NCBI RefSeq assembly: GCF_007858475.1
Contig: NZ_VIGX01000001.1
Span: forward strand, 496,001 to 560,000
Direction of reading: 5' to 3'
From: Tsukamurella conjunctivitidis
Lineage (GTDB): Bacteria; Actinomycetota; Actinomycetes; Mycobacteriales; Mycobacteriaceae
Length of the DNA: 64,000 bases
The notes beneath the pieces are model-generated. The model ran no database searches and was not told the origin of the DNA. It worked only from the letters and a program-made list of their open reading frames with translations. The position numbers and the translations under genes were made by a program. This document shows positions 33,207-42,751 of the stretch, piece by piece (the first letter of the stretch is position 1; every line of letters starts with the position of its first letter).

Positions 33207-33226
33207 GTGCCATTGACAAATGGCAC
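33207..33226. promoter_or_regulatory. Palindromic operator in divergent promoter
   Basis: GTGCCATT-GACA-AATGGCAC, perfect eight-base arms, lies in the 86-bp gap between the reductase and esterase operons. A TTGACA (-35-like) at 33213-33218 spans the spacer. One regulator could control both directions; the MerR gene at the end of the operon is a candidate. Confidence 0.6.
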
Positions 33227-33247
33227 GATTGCTGATGGTGTGAAGGC

Positions 33248-34237
33248 ATGCGATACCCGACACCGGCACCGCCGGTCCCGACGACGTCGACCACCCGGTC
33301 CGACGTCGCCGCCGCCCTGACGCGCTGCGGTTTGGGCGTGGCCAGCGGGATGATCCCGATGAACGCCCCCGGAGTCCGCGTCGCCCGCGGACTCGTCGCC
33401 ACGATCATGGGCGCACTCGGCTCGACGCCGCGGGGCACCAGCGTCACGGCCGTGCGGGCCCCCGTCCGCGGCGAGTGGGTCCTCGGCCCCGGCGTCACGT
33501 ACGGCCGAGGCGCGATCTACTACGTGCACGGCAGCGCGTACGTGATCTGCTCCGCGCGGACCCACCGCAGCCTCGCCGCGCGACTGTCCTCCGCCACCGG
33601 GCTGCCGGTGTTCGTCGTGGACTACCGGCTCGCCCCCGAGCACCCGTTCCCGACCGCCGCCGGCGACGTCGCGGCCGGGTGGGAGTGGCTCCTCACCCAG
33701 GGGTACGAGGCCCACGACCTGGTGATCGCCGGCGATTCCGCGGGCGGCCACCTCATCTGCGACCTTCTGCTGCACCGCGCGGCCGCCGATCGCCCGCAGC
33801 CCGCCGGGGCCGTGCTCTTCTCCCCGCTCATCGACCTCACGTTCGCGCTCGCCGCGCGGCAGGAACGCGTGCGGCGCGACCCGGCCATCTCCGCCGCGGC
33901 GGCGAAGCGCCTCGTCGACCTCTACACCGCGGGCGTGGACCCGGAGCACCCGCGACTGCGGCTCGACTTCTGGCGCTCGGACCGGCTGCCGCCCTTCCTC
34001 ATCCAGGCCGGCGGAGCCGAGATGCTCTCGGCCGACGCGTGCCACCTCGACGAGGAGCTCCGCGCGCACGGCGGCGCGAGCACGCTCGAGATCTGGCCCG
34101 GTCTCATGCACGTCTTCCAGGCGCTGCCCCGGCTCGCGCCGGAGGCCGACGCCGCGCTCCTGCGGGTGCGTGACTTCCTCGCGGGGCTCGACAGCGCTCC
34201 TGCCGCCACCACCCGTACCGATTCGGAGGCCTCCTGA
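33248..34237 (+). CDS. HSL-family esterase/lipase (LipR-like)
   Basis: Alpha/beta-hydrolase of the hormone-sensitive lipase family, 329 residues. Nucleophile GDSAGGH, acid in AGGAEMLSADA, His in GLMHVFQ. The oxyanion hole reads YYVHGSAYV, where most family members have HGGG. YRLAPEHPFP is the family signature. ATG at 33248; the stop overlaps the SDR gene (TGATG). Likely opens a lactone or ester made by the Baeyer-Villiger-type monooxygenase in the same operon, as in the mycobacterial mymA-lipR arrangement. Confidence 0.87.
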   Translation: MRYPTPAPPVPTTSTTRSDVAAALTRCGLGVASGMIPMNAPGVRVARGLVATIMGALGSTPRGTSVTAVRAPVRGEWVLGPGVTYGRGAIYYVHGSAYVICSARTHRSLAARLSSATGLPVFVVDYRLAPEHPFPTAAGDVAAGWEWLLTQGYEAHDLVIAGDSAGGHLICDLLLHRAAADRPQPAGAVLFSPLIDLTFALAARQERVRRDPAISAAAAKRLVDLYTAGVDPEHPRLRLDFWRSDRLPPFLIQAGGAEMLSADACHLDEELRAHGGASTLEIWPGLMHVFQALPRLAPEADAALLRVRDFLAGLDSAPAATTRTDSEAS

Positions 34238-35088
34238 TGTTCGGCATCGACCGCCTGCTGCACCACCTCGTCCGCGACCCGATCACTTCGGACGCCAAGG
34301 CCGTCGTCACCGGCGCCGGCAGCGGCATCGGCCGCGCCTTCGCGCTGGAACTCGCCCGCCGCGGCGGGGAGATCGTGTGCGCCGACATCGACGAGGGCCG
34401 CGCGAAGGAGACCGTCGCGCTCATCGAGGCCCGGGGCGGAACGGCGCACGCCGTCCCTGTCGACGTGGCCGACCGGGCCGCCGTCGAGACCCTGGCCGCC
34501 TTCGCGCGCACCGTCTTCGACGGCCCGCCCACCCTCGTGATCAACAACGCCGGCGTCGGCATCGGCGGCCGCGTCGTCGGCGACATCGGCCTCGACGACT
34601 GGAACTGGGCCCTCGGTATCAACCTGTGGGGCGTGGTGCACGGCTGCGAGCTGTTCGCGCCGATGCTCCGCGAGGCCGGCCGCGGCGGCATCATCAACGT
34701 CGCCTCCGCCGCGGGCTTCGCCGCCGCGCCCTCGATGGGGCCGTACAACGTCTCCAAGGCGGGCGTCATGTCGCTGTCCGAGACGCTCGCCGCCGAGCTC
34801 GCCGGATCCGGCGTGAACGTCACGGTGCTGTGCCCGACCTTCGTCAAGACCAACGTCGCGCGTGACGGCCGGATCACCCAGGGCAGCAAGAACCTCGCCG
34901 GAACCCTGATGAAGCTCACCGGAATCTCGCCCGACGGCGTCGCCGCCCAGACCCTCGACGCGCTCGACCTCGGGCGCCTCTACGTGGTGCCGCAGTTCGA
35001 CGCGAACGTCATCTGGCACCTCAAGCGGCACTTCCCCACACCGTACGTCCGGGGGCTCGGGCTGCTCAGCCGCGTCCTGCCCTCCTGA
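34237..35088 (+). CDS. Short-chain dehydrogenase/reductase
   Basis: NAD(P)-dependent SDR of 283 residues: TGAGSGIGRAF dinucleotide motif, Asp in CADIDEG suggesting NAD(H) preference, NNAGVG, catalytic Ser in NVASAAGF, Tyr-x3-Lys in YNVSKAG. It probably oxidises an alcohol to the ketone used by the monooxygenase. C-terminal extension (NVIWHLKRHFPTPYVRG) may associate with membrane or lipid. Operon position second. Confidence 0.9.
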   Translation: MFGIDRLLHHLVRDPITSDAKAVVTGAGSGIGRAFALELARRGGEIVCADIDEGRAKETVALIEARGGTAHAVPVDVADRAAVETLAAFARTVFDGPPTLVINNAGVGIGGRVVGDIGLDDWNWALGINLWGVVHGCELFAPMLREAGRGGIINVASAAGFAAAPSMGPYNVSKAGVMSLSETLAAELAGSGVNVTVLCPTFVKTNVARDGRITQGSKNLAGTLMKLTGISPDGVAAQTLDALDLGRLYVVPQFDANVIWHLKRHFPTPYVRGLGLLSRVLPS

Positions 35089-35131
35089 CGCCGACCGCCA
35101 CAGCCACCGCCACCGAAAGGAAACAGCCGTC

Positions 35132-36055
35132 ATGGCCATGGATCTGGACAACATGCTGCAGATGATCAAGGACCGCCAGTGGGCCCTCGCCGACATCGAC
35201 TGGGATGCACCGGGCGCGGAGCTCATCGATCCGGAGCTGCACGCCAAGCTCAAGCCCTTCCTCTCCGATCTGATGTGGATCGAGAACGTCGGCGCCCGCG
35301 GCTTCGCCGCCATGGCGCGCAAGGCGCCCACGCCCACCCTCAAGAGCATCTACGAGCACTTCCATGCCGAGGAGCAGAAGCACGCCAACGCCGAGCTCGC
35401 GCTCATGCGGCGGTGGGGGATGCTCGAGGACGACGAGATCCCGTCGCCGAACGTCAACGTGCAGCTCGTGATCAACTGGCTCGACCAGTACTCCGACGGC
35501 ATGTCGCTCTCCTTCCTCGGCACCGTCATCCCGATGCTCGAGGTCGCGCTCGACGGCGCCTTGATCAAGTTCATCACCGATGAGGTGAAGGATCCGATCG
35601 CGCAGGAGGTCTTCAAGCGGATCAACGCCGACGAGTCCCGGCATCTGGCCGTCGATTTCGAGGTCATGGACATGCTCGGCCACGCCGACCTGCGCAAGCG
35701 GACCATCGACTTCGTCGGCGGCTGGATCAAGCCCTCGCTGCTCATCGGCTTCCTGAGCTACGTCCCGCTGCTGAACAAGATGCGCGACAACATCGTCGAC
35801 ATGGGCGTCGACGAGGAGCGGCTCTACGGCGCGATGAAGCGCTACCGCGCCGCCGGCGAGCGCAGCGAGTACATCCAGCGGCTCCCCATGTTCCGCATGG
35901 TGGCCTGGCACGGCAGCCGCGTCATCGATCGCGGCAACAAGCTCTACCACGTCCCCGCGGACGCGCTGGTCAAGGCCACGTCGCTGATCCCCTTCCCCCT
36001 GGTGCACCGCACGCCCACGTGGTCGCAGGAACTGACCTACGAGCCCACCGCCTGA
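35132..36055 (+). CDS. Ferritin-like di-iron oxygenase-type protein
   Basis: Helical protein of 307 residues with ferritin-like metal motifs: EHFHAEEQKHANAE near residue 73 and NADESRHLAVDFE near residue 168, giving paired E-x2-H. Related proteins in mycobacteria are uncharacterised and grouped with p-aminobenzoate N-oxygenase/desaturase-like enzymes. A hydrophobic segment (KPSLLIGFLSYVPLL) suggests a lipophilic substrate. It needs two electrons per turnover, and the divergent 2Fe-2S flavoreductase is a natural donor. ATG at 35132 follows AAAGGAAA. Confidence 0.78.
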   Translation: MAMDLDNMLQMIKDRQWALADIDWDAPGAELIDPELHAKLKPFLSDLMWIENVGARGFAAMARKAPTPTLKSIYEHFHAEEQKHANAELALMRRWGMLEDDEIPSPNVNVQLVINWLDQYSDGMSLSFLGTVIPMLEVALDGALIKFITDEVKDPIAQEVFKRINADESRHLAVDFEVMDMLGHADLRKRTIDFVGGWIKPSLLIGFLSYVPLLNKMRDNIVDMGVDEERLYGAMKRYRAAGERSEYIQRLPMFRMVAWHGSRVIDRGNKLYHVPADALVKATSLIPFPLVHRTPTWSQELTYEPTA

Positions 36056-36071
36056 CGAGGACGCCCCAGCC

Positions 36072-37556
36072 ATGACTCATTCCGTAGCCATCATCGGCGC
36101 CGGCTTCGCCGGCATCGGCGCCGCCATCCGCCTCCAGGACAAGGGGATCGACGACTACGTCGTCTTCGAGCGGGATACCCGCGTGGGCGGCACCTGGCGC
36201 GACAACACCTATCCGGGCGCGGCGTGCGACATCCCGTCGCGCCTGTACTCCTACAGTTTCGCCCCGAACCCCGACTGGTCGCACACCTACTCGGGCAGTG
36301 CCGAGATCCTCGAGTACATCGACGGCATGGTCGAATCGTCCGGCGTCGCACCGCACATCCGGTTCGAGCACACCGTGACCGGCGTGGTCTACGACGCCGA
36401 CGCGGGGGAGTGGACCATCTCCTTCGAAGGCCACGAGCCCGAGCGGGCGCGCGCCGTGATCATCGCCTCCGGACCTCTCGCGAACTGCTCCTTCCCCGCG
36501 ATCCGCGGCATCGAGGACTACGAGGGGCACAAGATCCACAGCGCGCGCTGGGACCACGACTACGACTTCACCGGCAAGAAGGTGGCCGTCGTCGGCACCG
36601 GGGCCAGCGGCGTCCAGATCGTGCCAGAGCTGGTGCAGCGGGCCGCCTCCGTCAAGGTCTTCCAGCGCACCCCCGGCTGGGTGCTGCCCCGGATCAACAC
36701 CGAGACCGGCGAATTCACCAAGTCGATCTACCGCAGGATTCCCGGCGCCCAGCAGCTGGCCCGCGCCCTGTGGTTCTGGGGCCACGAATCGGTGGCGCTC
36801 GGCGTCGTCTGGAACACCCCGCTCACGCGCGTGGTCGAGGCCGTCAGCAAGCTGCACCTGCGGCTGCAGGTGCGGGACCCGTGGCTGCGCCGCCAGCTCA
36901 CCCCCGACTTCGCGGCCGGCTGCAAGCGGCTCCTGATGACCAGCGACTACTACCCGGCGCTGCAGCGCGAGAACTGCACGCTCGTGACCTGGCCGATCGC
37001 ACGCATCGCACCGAAGGGGATCCGCACCGTCGAGGGCGTGGAGCACCAGTTCGACTGCATCGTCTTCGCCACCGGTTTCGACGTCTCCAAGACCGGCTCG
37101 CCGATCCCCGTCACCGGGCTCGACGGGCGCGTCCTCGCCGACGAGTGGAGCGGCGGCGCCTACGCCTACCGCAGCGTCGCGGTCTCGGGGTATCCGAACC
37201 TGTACGTCACCTTCGGCCCCAACTCGGGCCCCGGGCACAGCTCCGCGCTGGTGTACATGGAGGCGCAGATCGACTACATCACCGACGCGATCGGTCAGCT
37301 CCTGCGGAACGGGTGGAAGGCGCTCGACGTGCGCGCCGACGTCCAGGAGGAGTACAACCGCGACATCCAGCGGCGGCTCACCGCGACCACGTGGAACTCG
37401 GGCTGCAGCAGCTGGTACCTCACCGACGACGGCTTCAACGCCACCATGTACCCGGGCTTCGCCTCGCAGTACGTGGGCCAGCTGCGCACCGTCGACCTGC
37501 AGGACTACCGGATCCTGGTGCACGAGGACGCGAACGCCGCCGTCGCCGCCGGATAG
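36072..37556 (+). CDS. FAD-dependent Baeyer-Villiger-type monooxygenase (MymA/EthA-like)
   Basis: Flavin monooxygenase of 494 residues. FAD motif [16 protein letters not shown] motif [12 protein letters not shown], and between them a Baeyer-Villiger fingerprint [30 protein letters not shown] is typical of class B BVMOs. It would insert oxygen into a ketone to give an ester, which the operon's esterase could open. 16 bp after the di-iron gene. Substrate is probably lipophilic; alternatives include S- or N-oxygenation as in EthA. Confidence 0.9.
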   Translation: MTHSVAIIGAGFAGIGAAIRLQDKGIDDYVVFERDTRVGGTWRDNTYPGAACDIPSRLYSYSFAPNPDWSHTYSGSAEILEYIDGMVESSGVAPHIRFEHTVTGVVYDADAGEWTISFEGHEPERARAVIIASGPLANCSFPAIRGIEDYEGHKIHSARWDHDYDFTGKKVAVVGTGASGVQIVPELVQRAASVKVFQRTPGWVLPRINTETGEFTKSIYRRIPGAQQLARALWFWGHESVALGVVWNTPLTRVVEAVSKLHLRLQVRDPWLRRQLTPDFAAGCKRLLMTSDYYPALQRENCTLVTWPIARIAPKGIRTVEGVEHQFDCIVFATGFDVSKTGSPIPVTGLDGRVLADEWSGGAYAYRSVAVSGYPNLYVTFGPNSGPGHSSALVYMEAQIDYITDAIGQLLRNGWKALDVRADVQEEYNRDIQRRLTATTWNSGCSSWYLTDDGFNATMYPGFASQYVGQLRTVDLQDYRILVHEDANAAVAAG

Positions 37557-37559
37557 CAT
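37554..37559 (+). promoter_or_regulatory. -10 TAGCAT of the MerR gene, overlapping the BVMO stop
   Basis: TAGCAT fits TANNNT, includes the TAG stop of the upstream gene and is six bases before the MerR ATG, so the regulator may have its own leaderless promoter. Confidence 0.4.
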
Positions 37560-37565
37560 GCGGGC

Positions 37566-38321
37566 ATGACCGAGTACCGGATCGACGACCTGGCCCGGGT
37601 GTCCGGGACGACGACGCGCAACATCCGGGGCTACCAGGAGCGCGGCCTCCTCCCGCAGCCGCTGCGCCGGGGCCGGGTCGCGATCTACACCGAGAAGCAC
37701 GTGCGGAACCTGCTGGCGATCAACAAACTGCTCAGCAAGGGCTTCACGCTGGGGCACATCGCGACCTTCCTCACCAACCCCGGCGCCCGGATCGGCGACG
37801 CGCTCGACCTGAACGACATCCTCGACGAGCCCTGGGCGTCCGCGAACCGCCCGGTGCTCGGGCGGGAGGAACTCGAGTCGAGGCTCGGACCGCTGGACGA
37901 GGACGCGCTCGCCTCGCTCATCGCCGCGGGCATCGTCACGGAGACCGCGGAACCGGGGCGGTACGAGGCGGCCGACCGGCACATCATCGGCAACCTCGCG
38001 CGCTTGGTGGCCAAGGGCATGGATCTCGCCGTCCTGGTCGACGTGCAGCAGCGCTTCGTCGCCAAGATGACCGAGGCGGCCGAGATCCTCATGACCGCCG
38101 CGCACGACGAGGTGGACCGCCGCCGCGGCCCCGGCTGGCTGCCGTCCTCCGACGAGGACGTCGCCTGGGCCGTCGGCCTGCTCGGGGCCATGCGCCGCGC
38201 GGGCACCGAGAACGCGCACGCCGCCCTGGACCGGGCCCTCGACGCCGCCCTCGACCAGGAGCTGCAGGCGCACAAGGTCGCCGTGGAGGGGCGCACGGGC
38301 CCCGACGGCGATCCCGCCTGA
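37566..38321 (+). CDS. MerR-family transcriptional regulator
   Basis: Regulator of 251 residues. N-terminal MerR winged helix ([38 protein letters not shown]) and a long C-terminal effector region without metal-binding Cys, so a small-molecule or lipid sensor. It ends the oxidation operon and is the best candidate to bind the palindrome at 33207-33226. MerR proteins normally bind between -35 and -10 elements with long spacers. Confidence 0.88.
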   Translation: MTEYRIDDLARVSGTTTRNIRGYQERGLLPQPLRRGRVAIYTEKHVRNLLAINKLLSKGFTLGHIATFLTNPGARIGDALDLNDILDEPWASANRPVLGREELESRLGPLDEDALASLIAAGIVTETAEPGRYEAADRHIIGNLARLVAKGMDLAVLVDVQQRFVAKMTEAAEILMTAAHDEVDRRRGPGWLPSSDEDVAWAVGLLGAMRRAGTENAHAALDRALDAALDQELQAHKVAVEGRTGPDGDPA

Positions 38322-38373
38322 CGGCCCGCGCCGGCTGCCCGACGATGCCGCGAACCCGCACGGGCCGCGGGTG

Positions 38374-38379
38374 TAGCGT
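38374..38379 (+). promoter_or_regulatory. -10 TAGCGT of fdhD (leaderless)
   Basis: TAGCGT is seven bases before the fdhD ATG (spacer CGGGGGC), the geometry of a leaderless mRNA. Confidence 0.45.
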
Positions 38380-38386
38380 CGGGGGC

Positions 38387-39268
38387 ATGGGTCGGATCAC
38401 GGTGCGTCGACCGGTCGTCAGGGTGACCGTCGACCGGGATCCGGTGCGCCGCATCGACACGCTCGCCGTCGAGGAGCCGCTCGAGATCCGTGTCGCGGGA
38501 ACGCCGCTCGCCGTCACGATGCGCACCCCCGGGCACGACGTCGAACTCGCCGCGGGGTTCCTCGTCTCCGAGGGCGTGATCGCCGCGGCGGAGGAGTTCC
38601 GCTCCGCCATCCACTGCGGCGGGCCGGGCAGCGGCGGGGAGATCAACCAGTACAACGTGCTCGACGTCGCGCTCGCGCCCGGCGTCCGTCCGCCCGCACC
38701 CGACGTGACGCGCAACTTCTACACCACCAGCTCCTGCGGGATGTGCGGCAAGGCCAGCATCGACGCGGTCCGCACCGTCTCCCGGTTCGACGTCCGTGAG
38801 GATCCGGTCACCGTCGGACCGGAGGAGGTGGCGGCCCTGCCCGACCGGCTCCGCGCCGAACAGGCCGTCTTCGACAAGACCGGTGGCCTGCATGCCGCCG
38901 CCCTCTTCGACGTCGCCTCCGGTGAGCTGCTCGTGCTCCGCGAGGACGTCGGCCGGCACAACGCCGTCGACAAGGTGATCGGGTGGGCCCTGCTGCAGGA
39001 CCGCCTCCCGCTGCGCGGCGCCGTCCTCCAGGTCTCGGGGCGCGCCAGCTTCGAACTGGTGCAGAAGGCCGTGATGGCGGGCCTACCCGTGCTCTCCGCG
39101 GTGTCGGCGCCCTCGTCGCTCGCGGCCGAGCTCGCCGACGAGGCCGGTCTCACGCTCATCGGCTTCGTCCGCGGCGACCACATGAACGTCTACACCCACG
39201 CCCACCGGGTCGCGGGTGCGGTGGGCGCGGCACGGTCGACTCCCGCGATCGGTTCGGCGTCGTCATAG
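38387..39268 (+). CDS. fdhD: Formate dehydrogenase accessory sulfurtransferase FdhD
   Basis: Sulfurtransferase that sulfurates the molybdenum cofactor of formate dehydrogenases, 293 residues. The catalytic C-x2-C loop is seen as [10 protein letters not shown] near residue 125. Other conserved stretches: [44 protein letters not shown] and [11 protein letters not shown]. No formate dehydrogenase gene lies in the window. ATG at 38387. Convergent with the MFS gene (17-bp gap). Confidence 0.94.
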   Translation: MGRITVRRPVVRVTVDRDPVRRIDTLAVEEPLEIRVAGTPLAVTMRTPGHDVELAAGFLVSEGVIAAAEEFRSAIHCGGPGSGGEINQYNVLDVALAPGVRPPAPDVTRNFYTTSSCGMCGKASIDAVRTVSRFDVREDPVTVGPEEVAALPDRLRAEQAVFDKTGGLHAAALFDVASGELLVLREDVGRHNAVDKVIGWALLQDRLPLRGAVLQVSGRASFELVQKAVMAGLPVLSAVSAPSSLAAELADEAGLTLIGFVRGDHMNVYTHAHRVAGAVGAARSTPAIGSASS

Positions 39269-39285
39269 CGTCGCCCCGGCGGGGA

Positions 39286-41046
39286 TCAGTACCGGGCGAT
39301 CGTCTCGACCTCGTCGGCCTCGGACTCGAGCGTCTCGGCGTCGGCGTCGGGCGTACCCTCGGACTTCGTCCCGCCGGTGAGCAGCGAGGCGACCGCGCCG
39401 AGGAGGCACACCAGCGCGGCGAAGGTGAACGCCAGCTCCAGGCCCGAGCGGAAGGGCTCGGAGATCAGGTGCGGGAAGAACTGCAGGCCCGTCAGGTGCT
39501 GCGACTGCTCCGCGGTGAGGTGCAGCTGCGCCAGGTGCGGCCCGAGCAGTTCCTGCACCGGGTTGTAACCGAGGAAGGCCGCGAACAGCACCGCCACCGG
39601 CGGGAGGGCCGCGATCTCCGACGCGTACTGCGCCGGCACCCCGCCCTCCTGCAGGCCCGTCGACATGGCGCCCGGCAGCGAGCTCGACAGCCCCGCGATC
39701 ATCAGCGAGAAGAACAGGCCGATCGAGAGCACCATCGCGGAGTTCTGGAAGGTGGTCATCATGCCCGAGCCCGACCCGCGGGAGGTCGCGGGCAGCGAGT
39801 TCATCACCACTGCGCGGTTGGGCGAGCCGAACATGCCCATGCCGACGCCGTTGACGAACAGGATCACGGCGAAGGCCCAGTAGGCGAAGTCCACCGGCAG
39901 CGCGATGAGCGCGAGGAAGGTGAGGGCGGTGATGATCAGGCCGGCCGAGCTCAGCGCGCGGCCGCCGATCCGGTCCGAGAGGGCACCCGAGATCGGGGCG
40001 GAGAGCAGGAAACCGACGGTCATCGGCACCATGTAGATGCCCGCCCACAGGGGCGTCTGCGTGTAGTCGTAGCCGTGCTGCGGCAGCCAGATGCCCTGCA
40101 GCCAGATGATGAGCATGAACTGCAGGCCACCGCGGCCGAGCGAACCGCACAGGTTCGCGACATTGCCCCACAGGAACGCCCGGTTCCGGAACAGGTGCAG
40201 GTCGAACAACGGCGACTCGGCCTTGAGCTCGACGAGGCAGAAGACCGCGAGGACGGCGGCGCCGCCCAGGAGGCAGGCGAGGACGAACGGCGAGGTCCAG
40301 CCCATCGCGTGCCCGCCGTAGGGCTGGATGCCGTACGTGATGCCGACGAGGACCGCGATGAGGCCGACGGCGAAGGTCAGGTTGCCCCACCAGTCCATGC
40401 TCGCCGGGACGCGGGCGCCCCGGTCCTCCAGCTTGAGGTACGCCCAGACCGTGCCGGCCACGCCGAAGGGAACGGAGACCAGGAAGATCAGGTGCCAGTT
40501 GATCGGCGCGAGGACGCCGCCGATGATCAGGCCGAGGAAGGATCCGGCGATCGCCGCCACGCTGTTGATGCCGAGCGCGAGGCCGCGCTGATCGGCCGGG
40601 AACGCATCGGTGAGGATCGCCGAGCTGTTCGCCATGAGGAAGGCGCCTCCGATCCCCTGCACCACGCGCCAGCCGATCAGCCAGAGCGCGGCCGGGTGCC
40701 CGTCGAACCAGGTCGCCGCCAGGAAGACCGACGAGACCGAGAAGATGAAGAAGCCCATGTTGTACATGCGGGCGCGCCCGAACATGTCGCCGAGCCGGCC
40801 GAAGGCGACGACCAGCACGGCGGTCACCACGAGGAAGCCCATCATCATCCAGAGCAGGTAGCTGGTGTTGCCCGGCTCGAGGGGATTGAGGTGGATGCCC
40901 TTGAAGATGTCGGGCAGGGCGATCAACACGATCGAGCTGTTGATCGTCGCGATCAGCATCCCGAGCGTGGTGTTGGACAGGGCGATCCACTTGTACGAGT
41001 CGCTGTGCGGCCTCGATGCGGGCGTGTCGAGCAGGGCCGGCGCCAA
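39286..41046 (-). CDS. MFS drug/metabolite exporter, DHA2 type (14 helices)
   Basis: Proton-driven exporter of the major facilitator superfamily, 586 residues with about 14 membrane helices (EmrB/QacA class). Motif A is GRLGDMFGRARMY, motif C region GGAFLMANSSAIL...GINSVAAIAGSFLGLIIGG. The likely start is TTG 41046 with AAGGA nine bases upstream; no other start fits. The promoter region (41047-41100) is AT-rich with imperfect dyads. Substrate unknown; multidrug or lipid export is typical of the class. Confidence 0.87.
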   Translation of the reverse strand: MAPALLDTPASRPHSDSYKWIALSNTTLGMLIATINSSIVLIALPDIFKGIHLNPLEPGNTSYLLWMMMGFLVVTAVLVVAFGRLGDMFGRARMYNMGFFIFSVSSVFLAATWFDGHPAALWLIGWRVVQGIGGAFLMANSSAILTDAFPADQRGLALGINSVAAIAGSFLGLIIGGVLAPINWHLIFLVSVPFGVAGTVWAYLKLEDRGARVPASMDWWGNLTFAVGLIAVLVGITYGIQPYGGHAMGWTSPFVLACLLGGAAVLAVFCLVELKAESPLFDLHLFRNRAFLWGNVANLCGSLGRGGLQFMLIIWLQGIWLPQHGYDYTQTPLWAGIYMVPMTVGFLLSAPISGALSDRIGGRALSSAGLIITALTFLALIALPVDFAYWAFAVILFVNGVGMGMFGSPNRAVVMNSLPATSRGSGSGMMTTFQNSAMVLSIGLFFSLMIAGLSSSLPGAMSTGLQEGGVPAQYASEIAALPPVAVLFAAFLGYNPVQELLGPHLAQLHLTAEQSQHLTGLQFFPHLISEPFRSGLELAFTFAALVCLLGAVASLLTGGTKSEGTPDADAETLESEADEVETIARY

Positions 41047-41164
41047 AACGTTCCGTCCTTAAGGTTAGAAGATCGTAGCTATCTACCTCAAGGAGCTTAG
41101 GCCTGCGAACGGAATGGCGCTACGCCGCCCCGGGGCGATGCGCCGTTTCGACCGGTTCTCGCGG

Positions 41165-41998
41165 TCAGGCCCGCCACTCGATGCGGTCGACCTGCTCCGG
41201 CGGCCACGGCGCGGGCGGCGCGAAGGGCTCGCCGGGCAGCGGGACCACCGACACGGCGGAGGCCGGCTTCCGGGCGGGCGCGCCGTCGCCGTCCAGCAGG
41301 TAGAGCCACTGCCGGTAGCCGGCGTCGTCGCGCTCGAAGCGCACCTGCACGCTCGAGCCCAGGGGGATCGGCGCCAGGTACTCGATGACGGCGCGGTGCG
41401 GGGCCGCGAGCAGGGGATCGCCGTTCAGGTCGTCCTCGACCAGCTGCAGGTACGCCGCATTGTTGAGGTGCTGGTACGGATCGAAATCGGTGGCACGCAG
41501 CTTCACCGTGTAGTCGGCGGCGGACGGCTCCGGCGGCGTCGCGGTGTTGAGCGCCTTCCAGCGCAGCCGCGTCTCGGTCACGTACTGCTGCAGGTACTCC
41601 ATGCCGCCGTCGCTGATGTGCGTGGGCATACCGGAGTCCGCGCTGAACCGGATCCAGAAGGCCTCGGTCTCCACGTGTCCGCCCGCGCTGCCGCGCAGCG
41701 TGATCCGCATGTTGCACCAGCGGGAGCTGGTGGACTCGCACCAGCGCAGCAGGGTGACGTCCGACGGCCAGTGCAGCGGCGCGTGCACGTCGATGATGCT
41801 CCGGCGCACCAGCCAGTACGGGTCGGTGGCGTCGAATCCACGGTGGAACATCTCGTCGTTCGCCATGTCCTGCAGGTAGCGCGCGATCCCGTCGAGCCGG
41901 ACCCGCCGCGCCGGGTCGACGTCGCCGGTGCGGACGGGCCAGCTCCTCTCGAAGGAGGGACCGGGGGGCGCTGCCTGCAGGAACTGGTAATCACTCAC
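41165..41998 (-). CDS. Acyl-ACP thioesterase (FatA-like, double hotdog)
   Basis: Predicted fatty acyl-ACP thioesterase of 277 residues. N-terminal hotdog: RTGDVDPARRVRLDGIARYLQDMANDE; second hotdog: LRATDFDPYQHLNNAAYLQLVEDDL, with the conserved Asn-x-His region (HLNNAAY) of this family. It releases free fatty acids from ACP, possibly feeding the fatty acyl-AMP ligase 2.7 kb away, but it is on the other strand and not in that operon. ATG at 41998. Confidence 0.87.
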   Translation of the reverse strand: MSDYQFLQAAPPGPSFERSWPVRTGDVDPARRVRLDGIARYLQDMANDEMFHRGFDATDPYWLVRRSIIDVHAPLHWPSDVTLLRWCESTSSRWCNMRITLRGSAGGHVETEAFWIRFSADSGMPTHISDGGMEYLQQYVTETRLRWKALNTATPPEPSAADYTVKLRATDFDPYQHLNNAAYLQLVEDDLNGDPLLAAPHRAVIEYLAPIPLGSSVQVRFERDDAGYRQWLYLLDGDGAPARKPASAVSVVPLPGEPFAPPAPWPPEQVDRIEWRA

Positions 41999-42023
41999 AT
42001 GGCGAGCCTAACGAGATGGGCGA

Positions 42024-42620
42024 TCAGTCGCGCTGGAACTTCGCCTTGAGGGCGCTGATCCGCTCCTCGTTCTTCTCGTGGCGCTCCTGCTTCTTCTGCT
42101 CGTGCGCGGCCTTGCGGGCGGCCTTCGCGGCGGCGTCCGCGGCGTCCTGCTGCGCCTCGAGCTCGCTGATCACCTCGTCGAGCGGACGGCGCGCGATACG
42201 GCCGCCGGCCCGGGCCACCTGCGCGTCGAGCGCGTCGGTGGTGGGCTCCTCGGTCTGCACGATGATCGCGTTGTTGCCGGGCGGGAGCTGCTGCGCGAAG
42301 AGCGAGATCACGTCGTCGCTGTCGTCGAGGTTGCTCGCGTCCACCAGCGCGCCCGTCGCCGTACCCACCGACATGCCGAGCAGCATGCCCACCGGGCCGC
42401 CGAGAACGCCCACGAGCATGCCGATGAGCGAACCGCTGAGCGTGCCGGTGCCCGTCGTGCCGTCGGTGGTCTCCGGGATGTCGTAGGTGCCGTCGGCGTT
42501 GCGCTCGACGATCGCCGACGAGATGACGCCGTACGTGTCCGCGGTGTTCTTGAGCTCGGAGTACTCCTCGTACGTGGCGGCGCGGGTGGGCAGGGAGATG
42601 ACGGCGACGTATTCGCTCAT
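42024..42620 (-). CDS. DUF1269-like glycine-zipper membrane-associated protein
   Basis: Protein of 198 residues: an N-terminal alpha/beta domain (YVAVISLPTRAATYEEYSELKNT), a glycine-zipper hydrophobic hairpin (LIGMLVGVLGGPVGMLLGMSVG), a second soluble part (DDVISLFAQQLPPGNNAIIVQTEEP) and a highly charged C-terminal coiled coil (EQKKQERHEKNEERISALK). This is the layout of DUF1269 proteins of unknown function, sometimes linked to stress. ATG at 42620 with AAGGAC; the longer open frame upstream lacks similarity to the family. Confidence 0.75.
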   Translation of the reverse strand: MSEYVAVISLPTRAATYEEYSELKNTADTYGVISSAIVERNADGTYDIPETTDGTTGTGTLSGSLIGMLVGVLGGPVGMLLGMSVGTATGALVDASNLDDSDDVISLFAQQLPPGNNAIIVQTEEPTTDALDAQVARAGGRIARRPLDEVISELEAQQDAADAAAKAARKAAHEQKKQERHEKNEERISALKAKFQRD

Positions 42621-42751
42621 GGCAGGTCCTTGTCTCAGTGGGTGATTCGATCGGGTGATGCCACCGCAAAGCCTACGCTGCAATCGTGAAGAGGCGGCGG
42701 CATCACGGGAACCGCCGTCGCGCCCGGAGTTGCGCATGACAGGGTGGACGC

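Noticed and set aside
38387-39268. Formate dehydrogenase locus around fdhD
   Set aside because: Only fdhD is present; neighbours are a MerR regulator and an MFS exporter.
41047-41110. Regulatory palindrome before the MFS exporter
   Set aside because: AGAT...ATCT and AGGT...ACCT dyads are imperfect and no TetR gene is adjacent; too weak to call.
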